Below are positions 49,345-60,589 of a stretch of 64,000 bases of DNA, one piece after another. The stretch is from NCBI GenBank assembly GCA_040285825.1, contig JAUPSS010000001.1, forward strand, positions 1,054,001-1,118,000, in the 5' to 3' direction. The notes below the pieces were generated by a model. That model saw only the letters and a list, made by a program, of their open reading frames with translations, searched no databases and had not been told where the DNA came from. How positions within the stretch are numbered: position 1 is the stretch's first letter; every line of letters begins with the position of its first letter. A program made the position numbers and the translations under genes. Origin of the DNA: Eukaryota sp. TZLM1-RC (Eukaryota > Metamonada: BaSk clade).

Positions 49345-50086
49345 TAAACACATTTCAATTACTTTTTTCATCAATACAAAAGCAACTATAAAATCGCCCA
49401 ACACCAACACCAATACAAAACCCAATACAAACTAGAAAAATCAACAACCTCATTTGCCAACATCGTAGTCCAGTGGGTTTGCTCTTCGTTCTCTGCTTTG
49501 GCAACAGGGTTCGAATCCCATCTGCTGCACTTCTGGCAAAAGGGGACCCCAAAGTGGGAGCCAGCATTTCCTTTCCCACTTTCCGGGTCTGACTGCATGG
49601 TGCTTGATCAATGAGGGTGATTCTGAAGATTGGGCATTTTGGGTTTCAGTGGATCTTAATTTTGCATGTTATTCGCAAAAATTTCCTTTTGTGAGAAATT
49701 GTCACTGTAATTTTAACAAAAATATTCATTTTCTACACAGAATCAAATCAAATCAAAAGAAACTAAAGCACATAAGAAACAAAATTATTTGGGCTTCTGT
49801 ACAAAGCGAAAAAGATACGATTCTTCCATAAATTCCCTGTGTTGGCTTTAGTGCACGTTGGGTTTCCATAAACGAATAAAAACAGATGTTTATAGAACGG
49901 AGGTAGAAAATCAACAATAAACTAAACAATAACAAATTTAAACTAATGATGACGTGATATATCACGTCATACTTTCCGAAATCGGCAAGAGGAGTTTAGC
50001 CTGGCTAACACCTGCAAACTTCTTACCATTTGAACGACATAAATTACCAAAATCATTGATAAAACCCAAGGCGAACTGTCCAAGGC
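49345..50086. other. Intergenic with tRNA-like box A/B and a palindrome
   Basis: 49455-49530 carries TAGTCCAGTGG and GGTTCGAATCC, spaced like the A and B boxes of a tRNA, but no cloverleaf closes. A 22-bp palindrome lies at 49949-49970. No gene. Confidence 0.4.
49949..49970. promoter_or_regulatory. 22-bp perfect palindrome ATGACGTGATA-TATCACGTCAT
   Basis: Perfect inverted repeat of two TGACGTGA half-sites, CRE-like. It could bind a bZIP-type dimer or be a cruciform remnant. The neighbours are LINE remnants, so function is unproven. Confidence 0.4.
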
Positions 50087-51640
50087 GAACTGTTTACTCA
50101 TCTTTTGAACTGTAAACATTTGATAACATTTCAAGGTATAGTACGACATTATTTTCAGTGATCAAATTTATGTATTGTGTCAATCATATTGAGTAGATTC
50201 CGTTATAGAGCCTTTGGCTTCAATCGTAGTTCTACCATTTCAGAGGCCATGTCCATTAACTTTTGTCATTCTTCTAACGAAAATTTCATTAACTCGGATG
50301 TAAATGATTCTCTTTTTGCTTGCCAAAATACAAAATTTCTCAATACGCGAATCTATCTCCTATGTTAATGAACCTATGTTCATTCTGTAGAGGAAAAAAT
50401 TTCGTTTTTGAATTTTTGAAACGTTTTCCTGAAAACCAGCATTTAATAGAATGTTGTGTTAGTGACTATTTAGTGTCCTTGCAGAGTGAAATTGAATGCA
50501 TCTCTCCTCACATATGGTCCAAATGCTTTCCTGCTGATATTCAAGAAATTCCACTCAGGAGTTTGATTTCCTTGAAATTTGCATATACTAAATTGCAGAA
50601 AAAGATATAAAAAGTTTTTGAAAACTTGGATTTCACTGTTGGTCTTAGCTTGGCTAAAGAAAAGAATACCGTTTTTGCAAACTTTTTAATTAACCTCAAG
50701 GATAGTAGCTCAAGTTGTCTTATTTCCCAGATTCCAAATGTATATGGTCTATTATTAAATGATCATCAATGGACAACTGCATTCAGGATGAGATGTTTTC
50801 TGTGGCCATGTAGTGTGCCAAATGATTTGATTTGTCGTTGTGGTCAGCTCATTAATCTGAATCATTGATTTAATTGCAAATTTAATATTACATATCGCTC
50901 AGTTGTTCACGATGCTGTTAGAGACCAACTATACGCTATGTGCAAAAGTCATCACATTGAAGCTTTTTTTGAACCACTTGTGCCAAGGTTGTCATCTCAA
51001 AATGAAGATGAAAATACTTTTGGGAAACGCCGTGCTGATTTAATTACCCCTGCATCTGATGGTGTTATTAAAGTTGTTGATGTTGTTACTGTTGATGTTT
51101 GTAAAAACTCAGCAATTGATTTTGCTAAAAGAGATGAAACTCCACTTTGCTTTGCTGAAAAGAGCAAAATCAAAAAGTACAATGAACCCTTATCTCAGCT
51201 AGGACGTGTTGAGCATGTCAAGTATCAGTTGGTTCCATTTGCTGTTTCTCTTTTTGGTAACATTGGAATATCTGGCATTAAATTTCTTGAAGATTTCAGA
51301 AGTTTAAAAGAAAGAGCAGGAAAAGAATTGAACTTCAATTTCTGGCACAATAGAATTGTTTTCAGTATTCTAAAAGCAATTCCAGAAATGTTGACCAAAG
51401 CACTGTTACAATTAGGAATAGAGTATGAAAATCGCGCGCTGAAAAGATTTGATGATGTTGATGCGTGTATCGAAGATATTGAGTTCTAGTTTTTTGTTTA
51501 ATGTTTTGTTAGCGTTGAAAATAAATTTCAATTTATAAAAAAATGTTAAGGAAAATTCTCACGCCCAAGAAAATTCATGTCCCTTTGTCTTTCTCTTGCG
51601 TGGACCTTTAGGTAAGGATGCTACTAAATTTTACAACCGG
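50087..51640 (+). mobile_element. LINE A2 copy, degenerate, split by LINE A1
   Basis: Left part 50087-50372 matches the A2 zinc-knuckle and endonuclease region (LFTHLLNCKH; SSNENFINSDVN), right part 51543-51640 resumes exactly where it left off (NSHAQENSCPFVFLLRGPLGKDATKF). Between lies the A1 copy. An 11-nt duplicate (ATGTTAATGAA / ATGTTAAGGAA, one mismatch) at 50362-50372 and 51543-51553 marks the target site. Confidence 0.85.
50373..51542 (+). mobile_element. LINE A1 copy inserted in A2, nearly intact endonuclease frame
   Basis: Reads GKNFVFEFLKRFPENQHLIECCVSDYLVSLQSEIECISP..., a TAA at 50608-50610, LSLAKEKNTVFANFLINLKDSSSSC..., a TGA in the knuckle at 50867, then open 50938-51489 (183 codons: RRADLITPASDGVIKVVDVVTVDVC and KIKKYNEPLSQLGRVEHVKY, ending DACIEDIEF). 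An A-rich end (ATAAAAAAA) precedes the right duplicate. Closely related to 41245-43560. Younger than its A2 host. Confidence 0.9.
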
Positions 51641-52354
51641 TGAAAAAACTTATTGTCAAGTACAAAAATTGATTAGTGGTTGTACTCTAGATTAAAAAGA
51701 AAAATCACAATGGTTACTCTTATCACCCAGCTTGTGTTTATTAAAAAAAAGCAGTTGTGTCGTTAATTTTAAAAAAATGTACGTATTTTATAGGAAAATG
51801 TTCTACGAAAAGCGTTGTTTGAGACCTTTTCCAGCATGTACAAAAGAAACTTAAAAAATTATGCTCAAAATTAGTATAATTTTCTCTATGATCTGTAAAT
51901 TTTATTTTAAATGATGTTAAATTCGTTCATAATGATAACAGATTAAAAAATGAATCATTGCTTGCTGAGTATTTGATAAAGTTATCAAATAATTTTTGAA
52001 AGAAGCAAATTTTTCGATGCTTTAACTCAACTTGAAAATAAGGTTGTGTTCAAAAATAAAGAAGTGATAGAACCATGGAAAAAACCACCTTTTGAAGAAT
52101 TCAGTGATTTTCAAAGAAATGATTAAAAAATTGAAGTAAAAAATTTTGTTAATTAAAATAATTAAAAATTACAGAAATTACGGCAGCGGATTTGTCTGGT
52201 TTCCGTTTGTGTTTTTTTGCTTCAATTATTAACGATGAATAAGGATGATCTTCCAATGCATTTGGTAGATCATATGGCCAATGGTACTTTGTTAAACACA
52301 ATTAATTCAAATATAAACAAAATCAATTGAAACTGTAATCATAAATATTTATCG
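51641..52354. other. Intergenic, weak coding remnant near 52010-52130
   Basis: A reading FFDALTQLENKVVFKNKEVIEPWKKPP..., about 38 codons and ending in a stop, looks protein-like but is not recognised; it could be a retroelement or gene remnant. Otherwise AT-rich. Confidence 0.3.
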
Positions 52355-52500
52355 ATGAATTTCCATTGATCACTTTATGCTTTTCTTTTTATGCGACAGA
52401 TTTAGTGCTTCTGAAAACCAAGAAAACGCCACTCATTCTATTTCTCGCTTTTGTAGTGGGCTTTGGTAAAGTGTTTATGTTGGCTCAAGTCGGCGAATTA

Positions 52501-52555
52501 GAATAAGGATAAAGTGAGTGACATAAAGTTGATATACTTTGCCCTTATTCTATTT
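52501..52555. other. Hairpin: AGAATAAGGATAAAGT ... ACTTTGCCCTTATTCT
   Basis: 16-bp arms with two mismatches around a loop of about 20 nt, inside the 1-kb insertion. Could be a structured end of a small mobile element; no transposase seen. Confidence 0.4.
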
Positions 52556-52644
52556 AAGCCTAAAGCCACCAATAATGTTGCTTTTTCTTTTCAAAATTCA
52601 TTATCATTAAACTAATCAACAAATAATTATTATAATTATTTATT

Positions 52645-52835
52645 ATAAAATCAGTTTTGGCAAATTAGAATTGTGCATTCTACTGCTAAATAATTGTAGA
52701 AGATGGTTTCTGATGCTCTACTTTCTCTTGGATGTCACTATGAGAGAGATCCTTCTGGTTGTTTTGTTTTGGGAGAGATGGAGTATTGAGATGTTGATTT
52801 ATAAGTTTTTTAATAAATAAATATTATTAAAAAAA
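52645..52835 (+). mobile_element. LINE A2 3' tail fragment
   Basis: FWQIRIV..., KMVSDALLSLGCHYERD, FVLGEMEY, then DVDL and stop, with in-frame stops between, and the AATAAATAAATATTATT tail. Fragment only. Confidence 0.75.
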
Positions 52836-53462
52836 CCATATTATGCTATTTATATACAAAATACTAATAACAGAACTTTAATGTTTCTCTGTGCTGTTTG
52901 GGATTCGAACAAACACTGGTTTCATTCCTTTGACATTGACAATTGATGTAATATGGCTTAATCACAATGATGTAGAATAAAGTAGTTAGCAATAACTAAA
53001 AGGGCCATGTTCAACAACTGTCTGCTTCACTATTATGTTGAATATTGTTGCCTTAAGTCGGATACTTAAAATAAATATTAAATTAATTTGCATAAATTGA
53101 TTCAATTGTATTGAATCGATACAAGTGGCAACTATGGTTTCTCAAACATTCCTATTTTTAAGAATTTTCTTGTGAATTATATAGTTGGATTCTACAAAAA
53201 GCGGTTATGTGATGTTGAGGGGAATTCTTAGTACTCGTTTCAAGAGTTGGTTAGTTTGACAGAGCTACATAGTTGGTAAGTTGTTGAAGGAACTTGATAC
53301 TTGGAATGTTAAAAAAATGGGGAATTGAGATGGAAATTTGAGAATATTCAGAAATCTGGATGATCCTGATATCATCAAACATGAATAAAGTTTTTGTAAC
53401 AAAGATTGTTCACAAAACAAACAAAGAAAGTTGTTTTTTATCGCGTAATACTAAAAAAATAC
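52836..53462. other. Remainder of the 1-kb insertion, no gene seen
   Basis: AT-rich, no ORF or RNA gene supported. Confidence 0.4.
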
Positions 53463-53659
53463 ATTGATAAAATCTAAATACAAGCAAAAATACAATAAAG
53501 AAGTACTAAAATACAAGAAACACGTTAACCAAAATGAGCACAAGGTAAAAATAACAATTACAAATTATGATGCTGAGAAATTCTAGAAGCTATAATTTTC
53601 TTACTTGAGGAAATTTGTTGAACAATGAGTTTTATAGAATTACAATACTTGATAAAATA

Positions 53660-53802
53660 CAATCAGAACTGAATTCTATGAACCAAGAATTCCTCTACAA
53701 TTTGCTGATCTGCTAGTTTTTCTCGCCATTGTTTCTCTTCCATGATGAAATGACGGAGTTAGTCTATTAATTGAAGCGAATTGAATTCGTGACTGCCAAA
53801 AG
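53660..53802 (-). mobile_element. LINE B 3' fragment
   Basis: Reverse complement matches the B C-terminus (SRIQFA.INRL.PRHF) and last codons before the stop, about 140 bp, diverged. Confidence 0.65.
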
Positions 53803-53875
53803 AATAGAGCTCCACATCCTCAAAACCTGCCTCTCCTACATCGAAACTTAATTACTAAAGATTCAGAAAAATCAC
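53803..53875 (-). mobile_element. LINE A2 3' fragment
   Basis: Reverse complement encodes ESLVIKFDVGEAGFEDVEL, matching the C-terminus of the 42378 copy. It abuts the B fragment directly: two elements end to end. Confidence 0.7.
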
Positions 53876-53997
53876 CAAAATAATAAATTGAACCAGATAT
53901 TAATCAGAAACAGAGGGAATTTGAGAAACTAAAGCAGCAGCAGAACTATAACGTGTGATGTGCAGTAATATTATTTTTATAAATTCTCCATCAACAA

Positions 53998-54957
53998 ATG
54001 ATTTGTTCTTGCCAAGCCCTGGTTGTTCATCAGATAGAATTGGTGCTCATTATTTAGATAAAACACTTGGTGGAAGATCGTGTATTTTATGAATTTAAGT
54101 TTTCAAAAGATAAATCCTTGAACAGATTACTTCTATTGTGCAACCAGCAAATGTCTGAAGATCATCCTCTCAAAGAATATCTTTCTGGTTTTGTACATAT
54201 CCCTGGAACCAATGGATATGCGTTCACCCAACTTATCGCTCCTGCAAAAGATATACACGAATCTGCTCTGGACATTATTCCCATACATCTCCGGAAGATC
54301 GACCTTTCCAACAACAACCTCACATCTCTCGATTTCCTCTCTTCACTTGAATCTCTGTCCGATCTAGACCTGAATCACAATTCCATCTCTTCCGTTGACC
54401 TCTCTACTTTTTCCCCCAAACTAAACACACTGAACCTGTCTCACAACTTGATTACCTCCCTTCAAGGCAGCCATGACTCTGTTACCTTCATTGAACTCTC
54501 ACACAACCAACTATCTGGTTCTCTCGCGCTCGAACCACTACCAAAACTTTGTTCATTAAACCTCGCAAATAACCAACTCAGCTCTGTTTCCTTTACTTCT
54601 TCTCCAAACCTCATTTCTCTTGACCTTTCTAATAATGCTTTAAAATCGATTTCATCACTTCCTGAATCGATAGTTAGTCTCAATCTAAGTCATTGCGGGG
54701 AATACGATATTTCAAGTCTTCCACAATTGTCAAAGTTGAAGAAATTGTCATTAAATGGACTTGCAATAGATGATGTTGAATCTTTATCACATTTAAGTTC
54801 ACTTGATTCACTCGTTGAGCTTAATGTGGTTGATACAGGAGTAGCAGAAGATAGGGTTGAGTTAATCAAGATACTACCAAGGTTAGTCAAGATTAATAGT
54901 GAATTGGTGAGTAAAGAAGAAAGGAAGGAGGCCATGGAAGTTGAAGAAGAAGATTAG
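53998..54957 (+). CDS. Leucine-rich repeat protein (SDS22-like)
   Basis: The long frame opens at 54058 after a TAG and has no ATG until 54151 (MSEDHPLKEY), which would give 268 residues. A better start may be the ATG at 53998: with a 33-36 nt GT...TTTAG intron ending at 54057, eight to nine extra codons (MICSCQAL) join the frame in phase. Residues about 80-270 carry roughly eight 21-24-residue LRRs (LRKIDLSNNNLTSLDFL, SLSDLDLNHNSISSVDL, PKLNTLNLSHNLITSL). The N-terminal about 75 residues have no known domain; the C-terminus is acidic (EAMEVEEED). Likely a cytosolic scaffold such as those of cilia or phosphatase regulators; no specific family named. Confidence 0.75.
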
Positions 54958-55382
54958 GTGTTTATAAGGTTTTGATTTTGTGCTGTAAATTAAAAAAATT
55001 AAATTGTTATTTTTGTAATTAAGATATCTATTTGAACAACAAATGTTAAAATAGTGCACATATAGTGATTAGTAAAACAATATAAATAATTATAAATATA
55101 ATAATGGTTAATATGAAAAGAACTCCTGTCTTTGGAGATGATTTGATTCAACGAAAAAGTTTTCACGTAAAAAGGGTGGTCAAATTTGCAGCAAATGAAC
55201 TTTCCAAAATGCAGTCAATATGTAAAATATTATATTCTTTTTAAGTGATCAATTTTGTGAATCAAAAGGAGAAATAACATGATAATGCATTTTACAAAGT
55301 TCAGAAGAACAAAGCAGAAGAAAGTTGGTTAACTTCTCCAGTATATAATGAATTTAACTTTCAACTTATCAACCCATATTGT
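54958..55382. other. Intergenic, no gene seen
   Basis: AT-rich region between the LRR gene and repeat R. Nothing supported. Confidence 0.5.
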
Positions 55383-56486
55383 ACAGGGCATACACCAATA
55401 AAATGAAATTTTCAGTAGTCAAATGAAATTTTTGTTGTTTAACTACATTCAAACTTTACTATCATTTTTGTTATTCGGTACATTGAACAGTTTGTTCTTC
55501 AGGAAGAAAAATTGAAATATTGGAAATAAATTTAAAAAATTAAATAAAACAACAACTAAAAACTGAAAATAAACAAGAAGAACCTCAACAGTTTTGCTAA
55601 AAATAACTAAACAACATAAATCTTCCTATACTAGAAGTGTTTGGCTTGTTTACCCTAGTTTAAGAAACAAACCCACAAAGGAGGTATCAACGAAGTGATA
55701 TAAAATACAGAATTAATAAATTAATAAAATAAATAAATTCTTTAAATTGTGTATAACAACCAAGCTTCTATGATGGTGTAATAAGGAAGAATAAGAATTT
55801 AATGTTGTTCAATTGTGCTGACAAAATAATTGATTTATTAATTAAAACAAAAACAATTAAACACAAATAAATGATGTACACCTATTATCTTAGATGAGGA
55901 TGAAAAAAAAGTAACCAAATAATGGGCATGGTATAATGTAGTTACAAAGAGCTATAAATCAGGGGTTAACCACAAGGTTGCTCCATGCCATAAACCGGAT
56001 AAAAGAGATTGAGAAATGTAAGAAGAGTCAGTGATATGGTATTGAAAGAGAAGAGTCACAAACGATATATCTAGATATGAATAGTACAGAGCAGTCGTTA
56101 GATGGACGGAGATTTGCTGTTTTGTGAATGTGAAAGTCTGAAGTAAAGCCGTTCAAAAACCGGAAAGGTTGGTACTCGAGGCTATGAGAATAAAGGTTAC
56201 ACTTCATGGTATGTGATTCAGTTCATGTTAGGTTATAATAGTTAGTGGGTTGTGAAAGAAATGGGAAAGATCTGATCTGGATTGTCAATTAAAGTGGGAA
56301 CATGAAAAAAATAACAATTATTGAATTTTTCTCAGTTTGAGCCAATTCTCCTCAAGTGTGCTTTTTGTTCAACATCTGACTGCAGCTCAACTAGTTGAAC
56401 TATGGCCAGCGAAGACGATACTTCCCTAAACACAGAGGTTGTTGTTGAAGGGTTCCCAGAGCATGAAGTGCAAGATGATCAAGTAG
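55383..56486 (+). repeat. Repeat R, copy 1: upstream region and first 28 codons of the TM-RCC1 gene
   Basis: The counterpart of 28528-27411 (-) and, in part, 46514-46711. This copy is followed by an intact gene, so it is the likely source. The ATG at 56402 is the same in both. It must include the promoter of the TM-RCC1 gene. Confidence 0.9.
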
Positions 56487-59400
56487 AAACTGAATCTCGA
56501 TCTCAATCTGAATCTGAAGCAGCTACAGTAACTGTTGTAGATCACCAACCTACTGATCCCGATCCTGACGTTGTTGTCACTGATATGAAGCAACAAACCA
56601 ACCAAAACTCAATGGTACCAACGCATGTGTCTAATATCCCAACTTTTGACTCTCACATATCAAGGGAGCCCGATAGCTCTTATATACCAGGATATTGCAA
56701 TCCTCTACCCATTGTTGCTCATCAAACAGAAATGTATCCAACACATGCTATTCCCAACAGTGACTCCCCACAATCTGACAACAGTAATCCTCCAAGTATG
56801 GTTGTTCTTTGACTTTAATCTTAGCTCCACCAAAATCCTTCTCCTCCTTCAAAATTGTTTCCGACCCAGAACTAATGCAAAAGATGTCCAATGTCGCCAA
56901 ATCTTCTACCAGAATCGTTTGGTCTCTTATTGGTGTTGTTACTGCCATTCTCATACTGATTGCATTGCTTCTTATCGTTAGACCTATGTCTGCTGGCCGC
57001 TCCGAACTTACAAGTGCAGTCAAAGAAGTTGAGGATTTGCAGGGCTCAACAATTGAGACATCATCGCATTCAGAAGAAGATAAATTGAAGGGAGTCACAA
57101 ACGTTGTTGAATCAGCTTTGGAAGATTTCAACGTTGACGTGAATGTGCGTTATCTTTCATCCTCAGATAGCTTTGCAGTCAACCTGGAAGTGTCTGCCAT
57201 TGCTACCTTTAGTGAACGTGTTACTTTACGTAACTTACAGTTTACGATTTCTAATGAAGGTCGTCTTGATAACGCCATGAATGTGCTTCTTGTCTCTGAT
57301 CTAAAATTCTCAATCTCTCCATTTGAAGAGGATGAAATGGTTTCAACTCTTGAAAAACACTTTACAGATAGACTCGACGCCAGAGGGCTATTGAGTTCTT
57401 CCTCTGGTACCATTTCTGTTACTGTTTCTCATATTGAAAACTACAGAAATTTCAAGCTGACACTATCTGTGAATACAGCAGAACTTTCTGAATCATTTAC
57501 TGCCGAATTCCTCAATAAGGATAGAGAAGCTTTGGAAGACGCCATTGAAGTCCTTCTTGCCTCTGATCTCAAGTTCGACATCTTTCCATTCGAACAGGAT
57601 GTGATGGTTTCAACTCTTGAAGAACATTTCACTGATATTCTTGATCGTAGAGGACTTCTTATTTCTTCTTCCGATGCAGTTGCTGTCTCTCATGTGCACA
57701 ACAATCGAGAACTTAGATTGAGACTTTCTCTCAATTCTGAAGAAGTTGATGAAATCTTTACAGCTGATTTTCAAATGGAAAATAGCGAAGCTGTCAAAGC
57801 TGCCATGGACTTGATTGTGAAGCAATTAGCCGAGGACTTTGAACTTGAGATCTCTGAAGATACGACTGAGGAAAGAGAAGCGGCACTTGAAGCAGAATGT
57901 AGGAGATGGCTTCGAGAAGCTGATTTCGATGATTTTACCGTCAGCATTAACCGTATTCTTGAAAGCAATAACTATCGAATTAAAGTTGAACGTGGATCTG
58001 CTACAAAGGAAAGATCTGAGACTGTTACATTCACTATTATAGATGCCACAGAAATTACACAGAGTTTGAAAGATGCCGAACTTAAAATCAAAAACCATGA
58101 CTTCCACTGTCTTTATGGAAATTCTGTCTATGCATCTCTTAATGCTCGTGAACAAGTCATGATGAATACTGTACAAGATGTCATTGGTGACTCTCGCATC
58201 GATGTATTTGTTGAAGCTGTGGGTTCAAACTGGGAAGTCACTATCAAGCGTGCTAATTTTGAAGAGAAGGTCACCGAAATTGAAGCTTCTTTTAATGATT
58301 TCGATCTCCAAAACCCTGACCAAATAGCTGGTGGACGCATGCACTCCGCTGTTCTCAAGTCGGGACGTCTTTACATGTTCGGAAGCAATTCAAATGGACA
58401 ACTTGGTCACGTCTCTGACAACACTGTTCCTCGTATGGTTAGGTCAGATGTAACTCAAGTAGCACTGGGTTCTACTCATACACTAGCCCTTGATTCCCGG
58501 GGATATGTTTATGCAACAGGATATAATAACCATGGTATGACAACTGCTATCCCTACTTATTCTAGGTCAACTTGGGCTCGGTCATACAAATTCCAGATTT
58601 ACTTTCACTTATGTGCGTTTGGGTATCAAAGCTGTTTATGCTGGTTTTAGTTCCTCTGGAGCTATCTCAGAAGACGGTACTCAGCTGTACTTGTGGGGAG
58701 ATAATAGACGTGGCCAAATCTCCACCACTGACGGAAACGTTTTATCTGCATCAAGAAGCTGGTCTTTCAATGATGGGACGACTTATGAAAAAGTCGCTCT
58801 GGGACGGACCCACACATTGATGCTTCCAAGTACTGGCAAGATCCGGGCAAGAGGCGGTTTGTTTCTATATTATTAATTTACCATAGCAAACAATTATGGC
58901 CAGCTTGGAGATAGCTCGAATAATGACGCAACTGGCTCTAATGTCCGTGTCTTGAGACATCGGACCTGGATGAGTAATCCTGAAATGGACAAAGTGGTCG
59001 ATATTGCTGCCGGAGTGGGTACCAGTTTCGCCATTAGAAGAGAATCTAGTTCAGAATTTCTGTTTTATTCATGGGGTTTGTAATTTCTTCTTTTATCTCA
59101 TCTCAGGATATGGTGGCAGGGGTGAACTCATGACTGGTGGTAAGAGTAACTACGACTCTGCTCGCCACCAATTTACCAAATCCTCGGCTTTGCGTGCACT
59201 GATTGCTCCTGCTTATACGTCTCTACATTTGTTAGCCAGCGGAACTGTGAGAGGTTTGTGATTTATTTTTATTTTCTAACAGTAGCCGCAGGCGAAAATG
59301 AACATGGTCTGTTGCGATTCCACAGTAGTAAAACATCAGCAACAGAAATTGCGGTAAATGTAAAATCGATAGCTGCCAGTAGCTATGCTCGACATTTACT

Positions 59401-59527
59401 GGCTGTTCTGGAAAATGGTGAACTTATAGGTTGGGGGAGCAATATCAACGGTAATTTTGGTACAGGAACTTCAACTTCAGATGTCTACTCGTATGTTAAA
59501 GTCGGATGTGTTGTGATGGGCCATTAA
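56402..59527 (+). CDS. Single-pass membrane protein with repeated ecto-like domains and RCC1 C-terminus, six exons
   Basis: Exons by my reading: 56402-56795, 56825-58565, 58597-58856, 58887-59075, 59107-59253 and 59283-59527; introns of 29, 31, 30, 31 and 29 nt, GT...AG, all frame-restoring (the second has an unusual GTCAAC donor and is less sure). Product 991 residues. Residues 1-160 are acidic and Gln/Pro/Ser-rich. A transmembrane helix spans about 162-183 (WSLIGVVTAILILIALLLIV). Residues 184-620 contain three to four homologous about 95-residue units (SDLKFxIxPFExDxMVSTLExHFTDxLDxRGLL). Residues about 627-991 are RCC1 repeats (RMHSAVLKSGRLYMFGSNSNGQLG, GANNYGQLGD, GELIGWGSNINGNFG), probably a beta-propeller. 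RCC1 propellers bind proteins or chromatin or act as exchange factors; here, beyond a TM, the role is unknown. The last blade is short, so the end may be truncated. Confidence 0.8.
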
Positions 59528-60589
59528 TTTTCGTTGTTGGTAGCCTATTTGGTTCAATGCATAAACACAAGGTACAATTCAAACTTGCGTGATGACCATT
59601 ATGAATATGTCATAATGTAATTGTGCTTCCTGGGACCGCATATACGAAACATGCTGGAGGAAAAAGACAACATTAGTAAGAATATTTTTTTAATAATTCT
59701 CCATCCCTCCTAAAGGCCATCACAAGTGAAATATACTCATAATTGTTCTAGGTTAATTATCCACAATGTGGAATCCATAGTACAACACTACCTTTTAGCT
59801 TCCATCTAATCTATGAAAACAGCAGACTTACCAAATACTATGAAAACATTCAGAGACTGCGACTGGAAGAACATCAATTTTTGAATTTTTCACTGATGCA
59901 GTTAATTTAATGCATCTGTTTTCTTCAGGGTATTAATGCTGCCCTGTTGAAACTCTATTCAAAAATTGTGTCAATGAAATACATCCTGCTTCAAAAATAT
60001 AATAGCAGCCTTGAAATGATTTGTAGAAAGATCCCAAAATCCAAGACAATCTTTAAGTGATCTTTTATGACAGCAAATAAATCTGATGCCATCAAAGCAT
60101 TATTCCCCCACAATGCTCTTGATCTGAGAGTGCTTCTTGAAATGGATACTGGTTTAACTTAATGCTGTTGAATGCTCATGTGAAATCATTCGACTGAAAA
60201 TGCTTCTAAACAGGTCTTAATGATTGTTCATGATTAGTTTTATTCTTCATTCTAGACATTTTCATAAAACTGATATTGTCAATTATATGCACCAGGTCAG
60301 CATACATAATTGTTGTGTGATGGATTCCTCGAAATGCATCTATCAATTAATCTTCTTTTCTCTGGTCATGTGCCCCAAAATTTCAATTAATTTTGTGCTA
60401 ATGTTTTAACGCAACTGAAAGAATGTTTATTGTCCGAAATTTCTAATCAAACTTACGTCAGTCTGTCTACATACCTTAGTCTAAAAGTTGTGTTGTTGAG
60501 ACGATTAATTTGGGCTCATGAAAATGTGTCAGATTCGTCTATTATCCAATGGTTTTTGATTACAACCATTGGTCAAATATTAAAAGTAC
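59528..60589. other. Intergenic with decayed coding-like sequence
   Basis: A stretch at 59930-60170 reads INAALLKLYSKIVSMKYILLQKYN, then SDAIKALFPHNALDLRVLLEMD after a stop. It may be the decayed 5' part of the LINE copy that follows. Not certain. Confidence 0.3.

Larger units (their letters stand above)
52355..53578 (+). repeat. Duplicated segment S, second copy, split by a 1-kb insertion
   Basis: 52355-52458 matches 46299-46402 and 53463-53578 matches 46403-46509; the 1004 bp in between is absent from the other copy. That insert contains an inverted-repeat hairpin at 52501-52555 and a LINE A2 tail. Confidence 0.75.
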
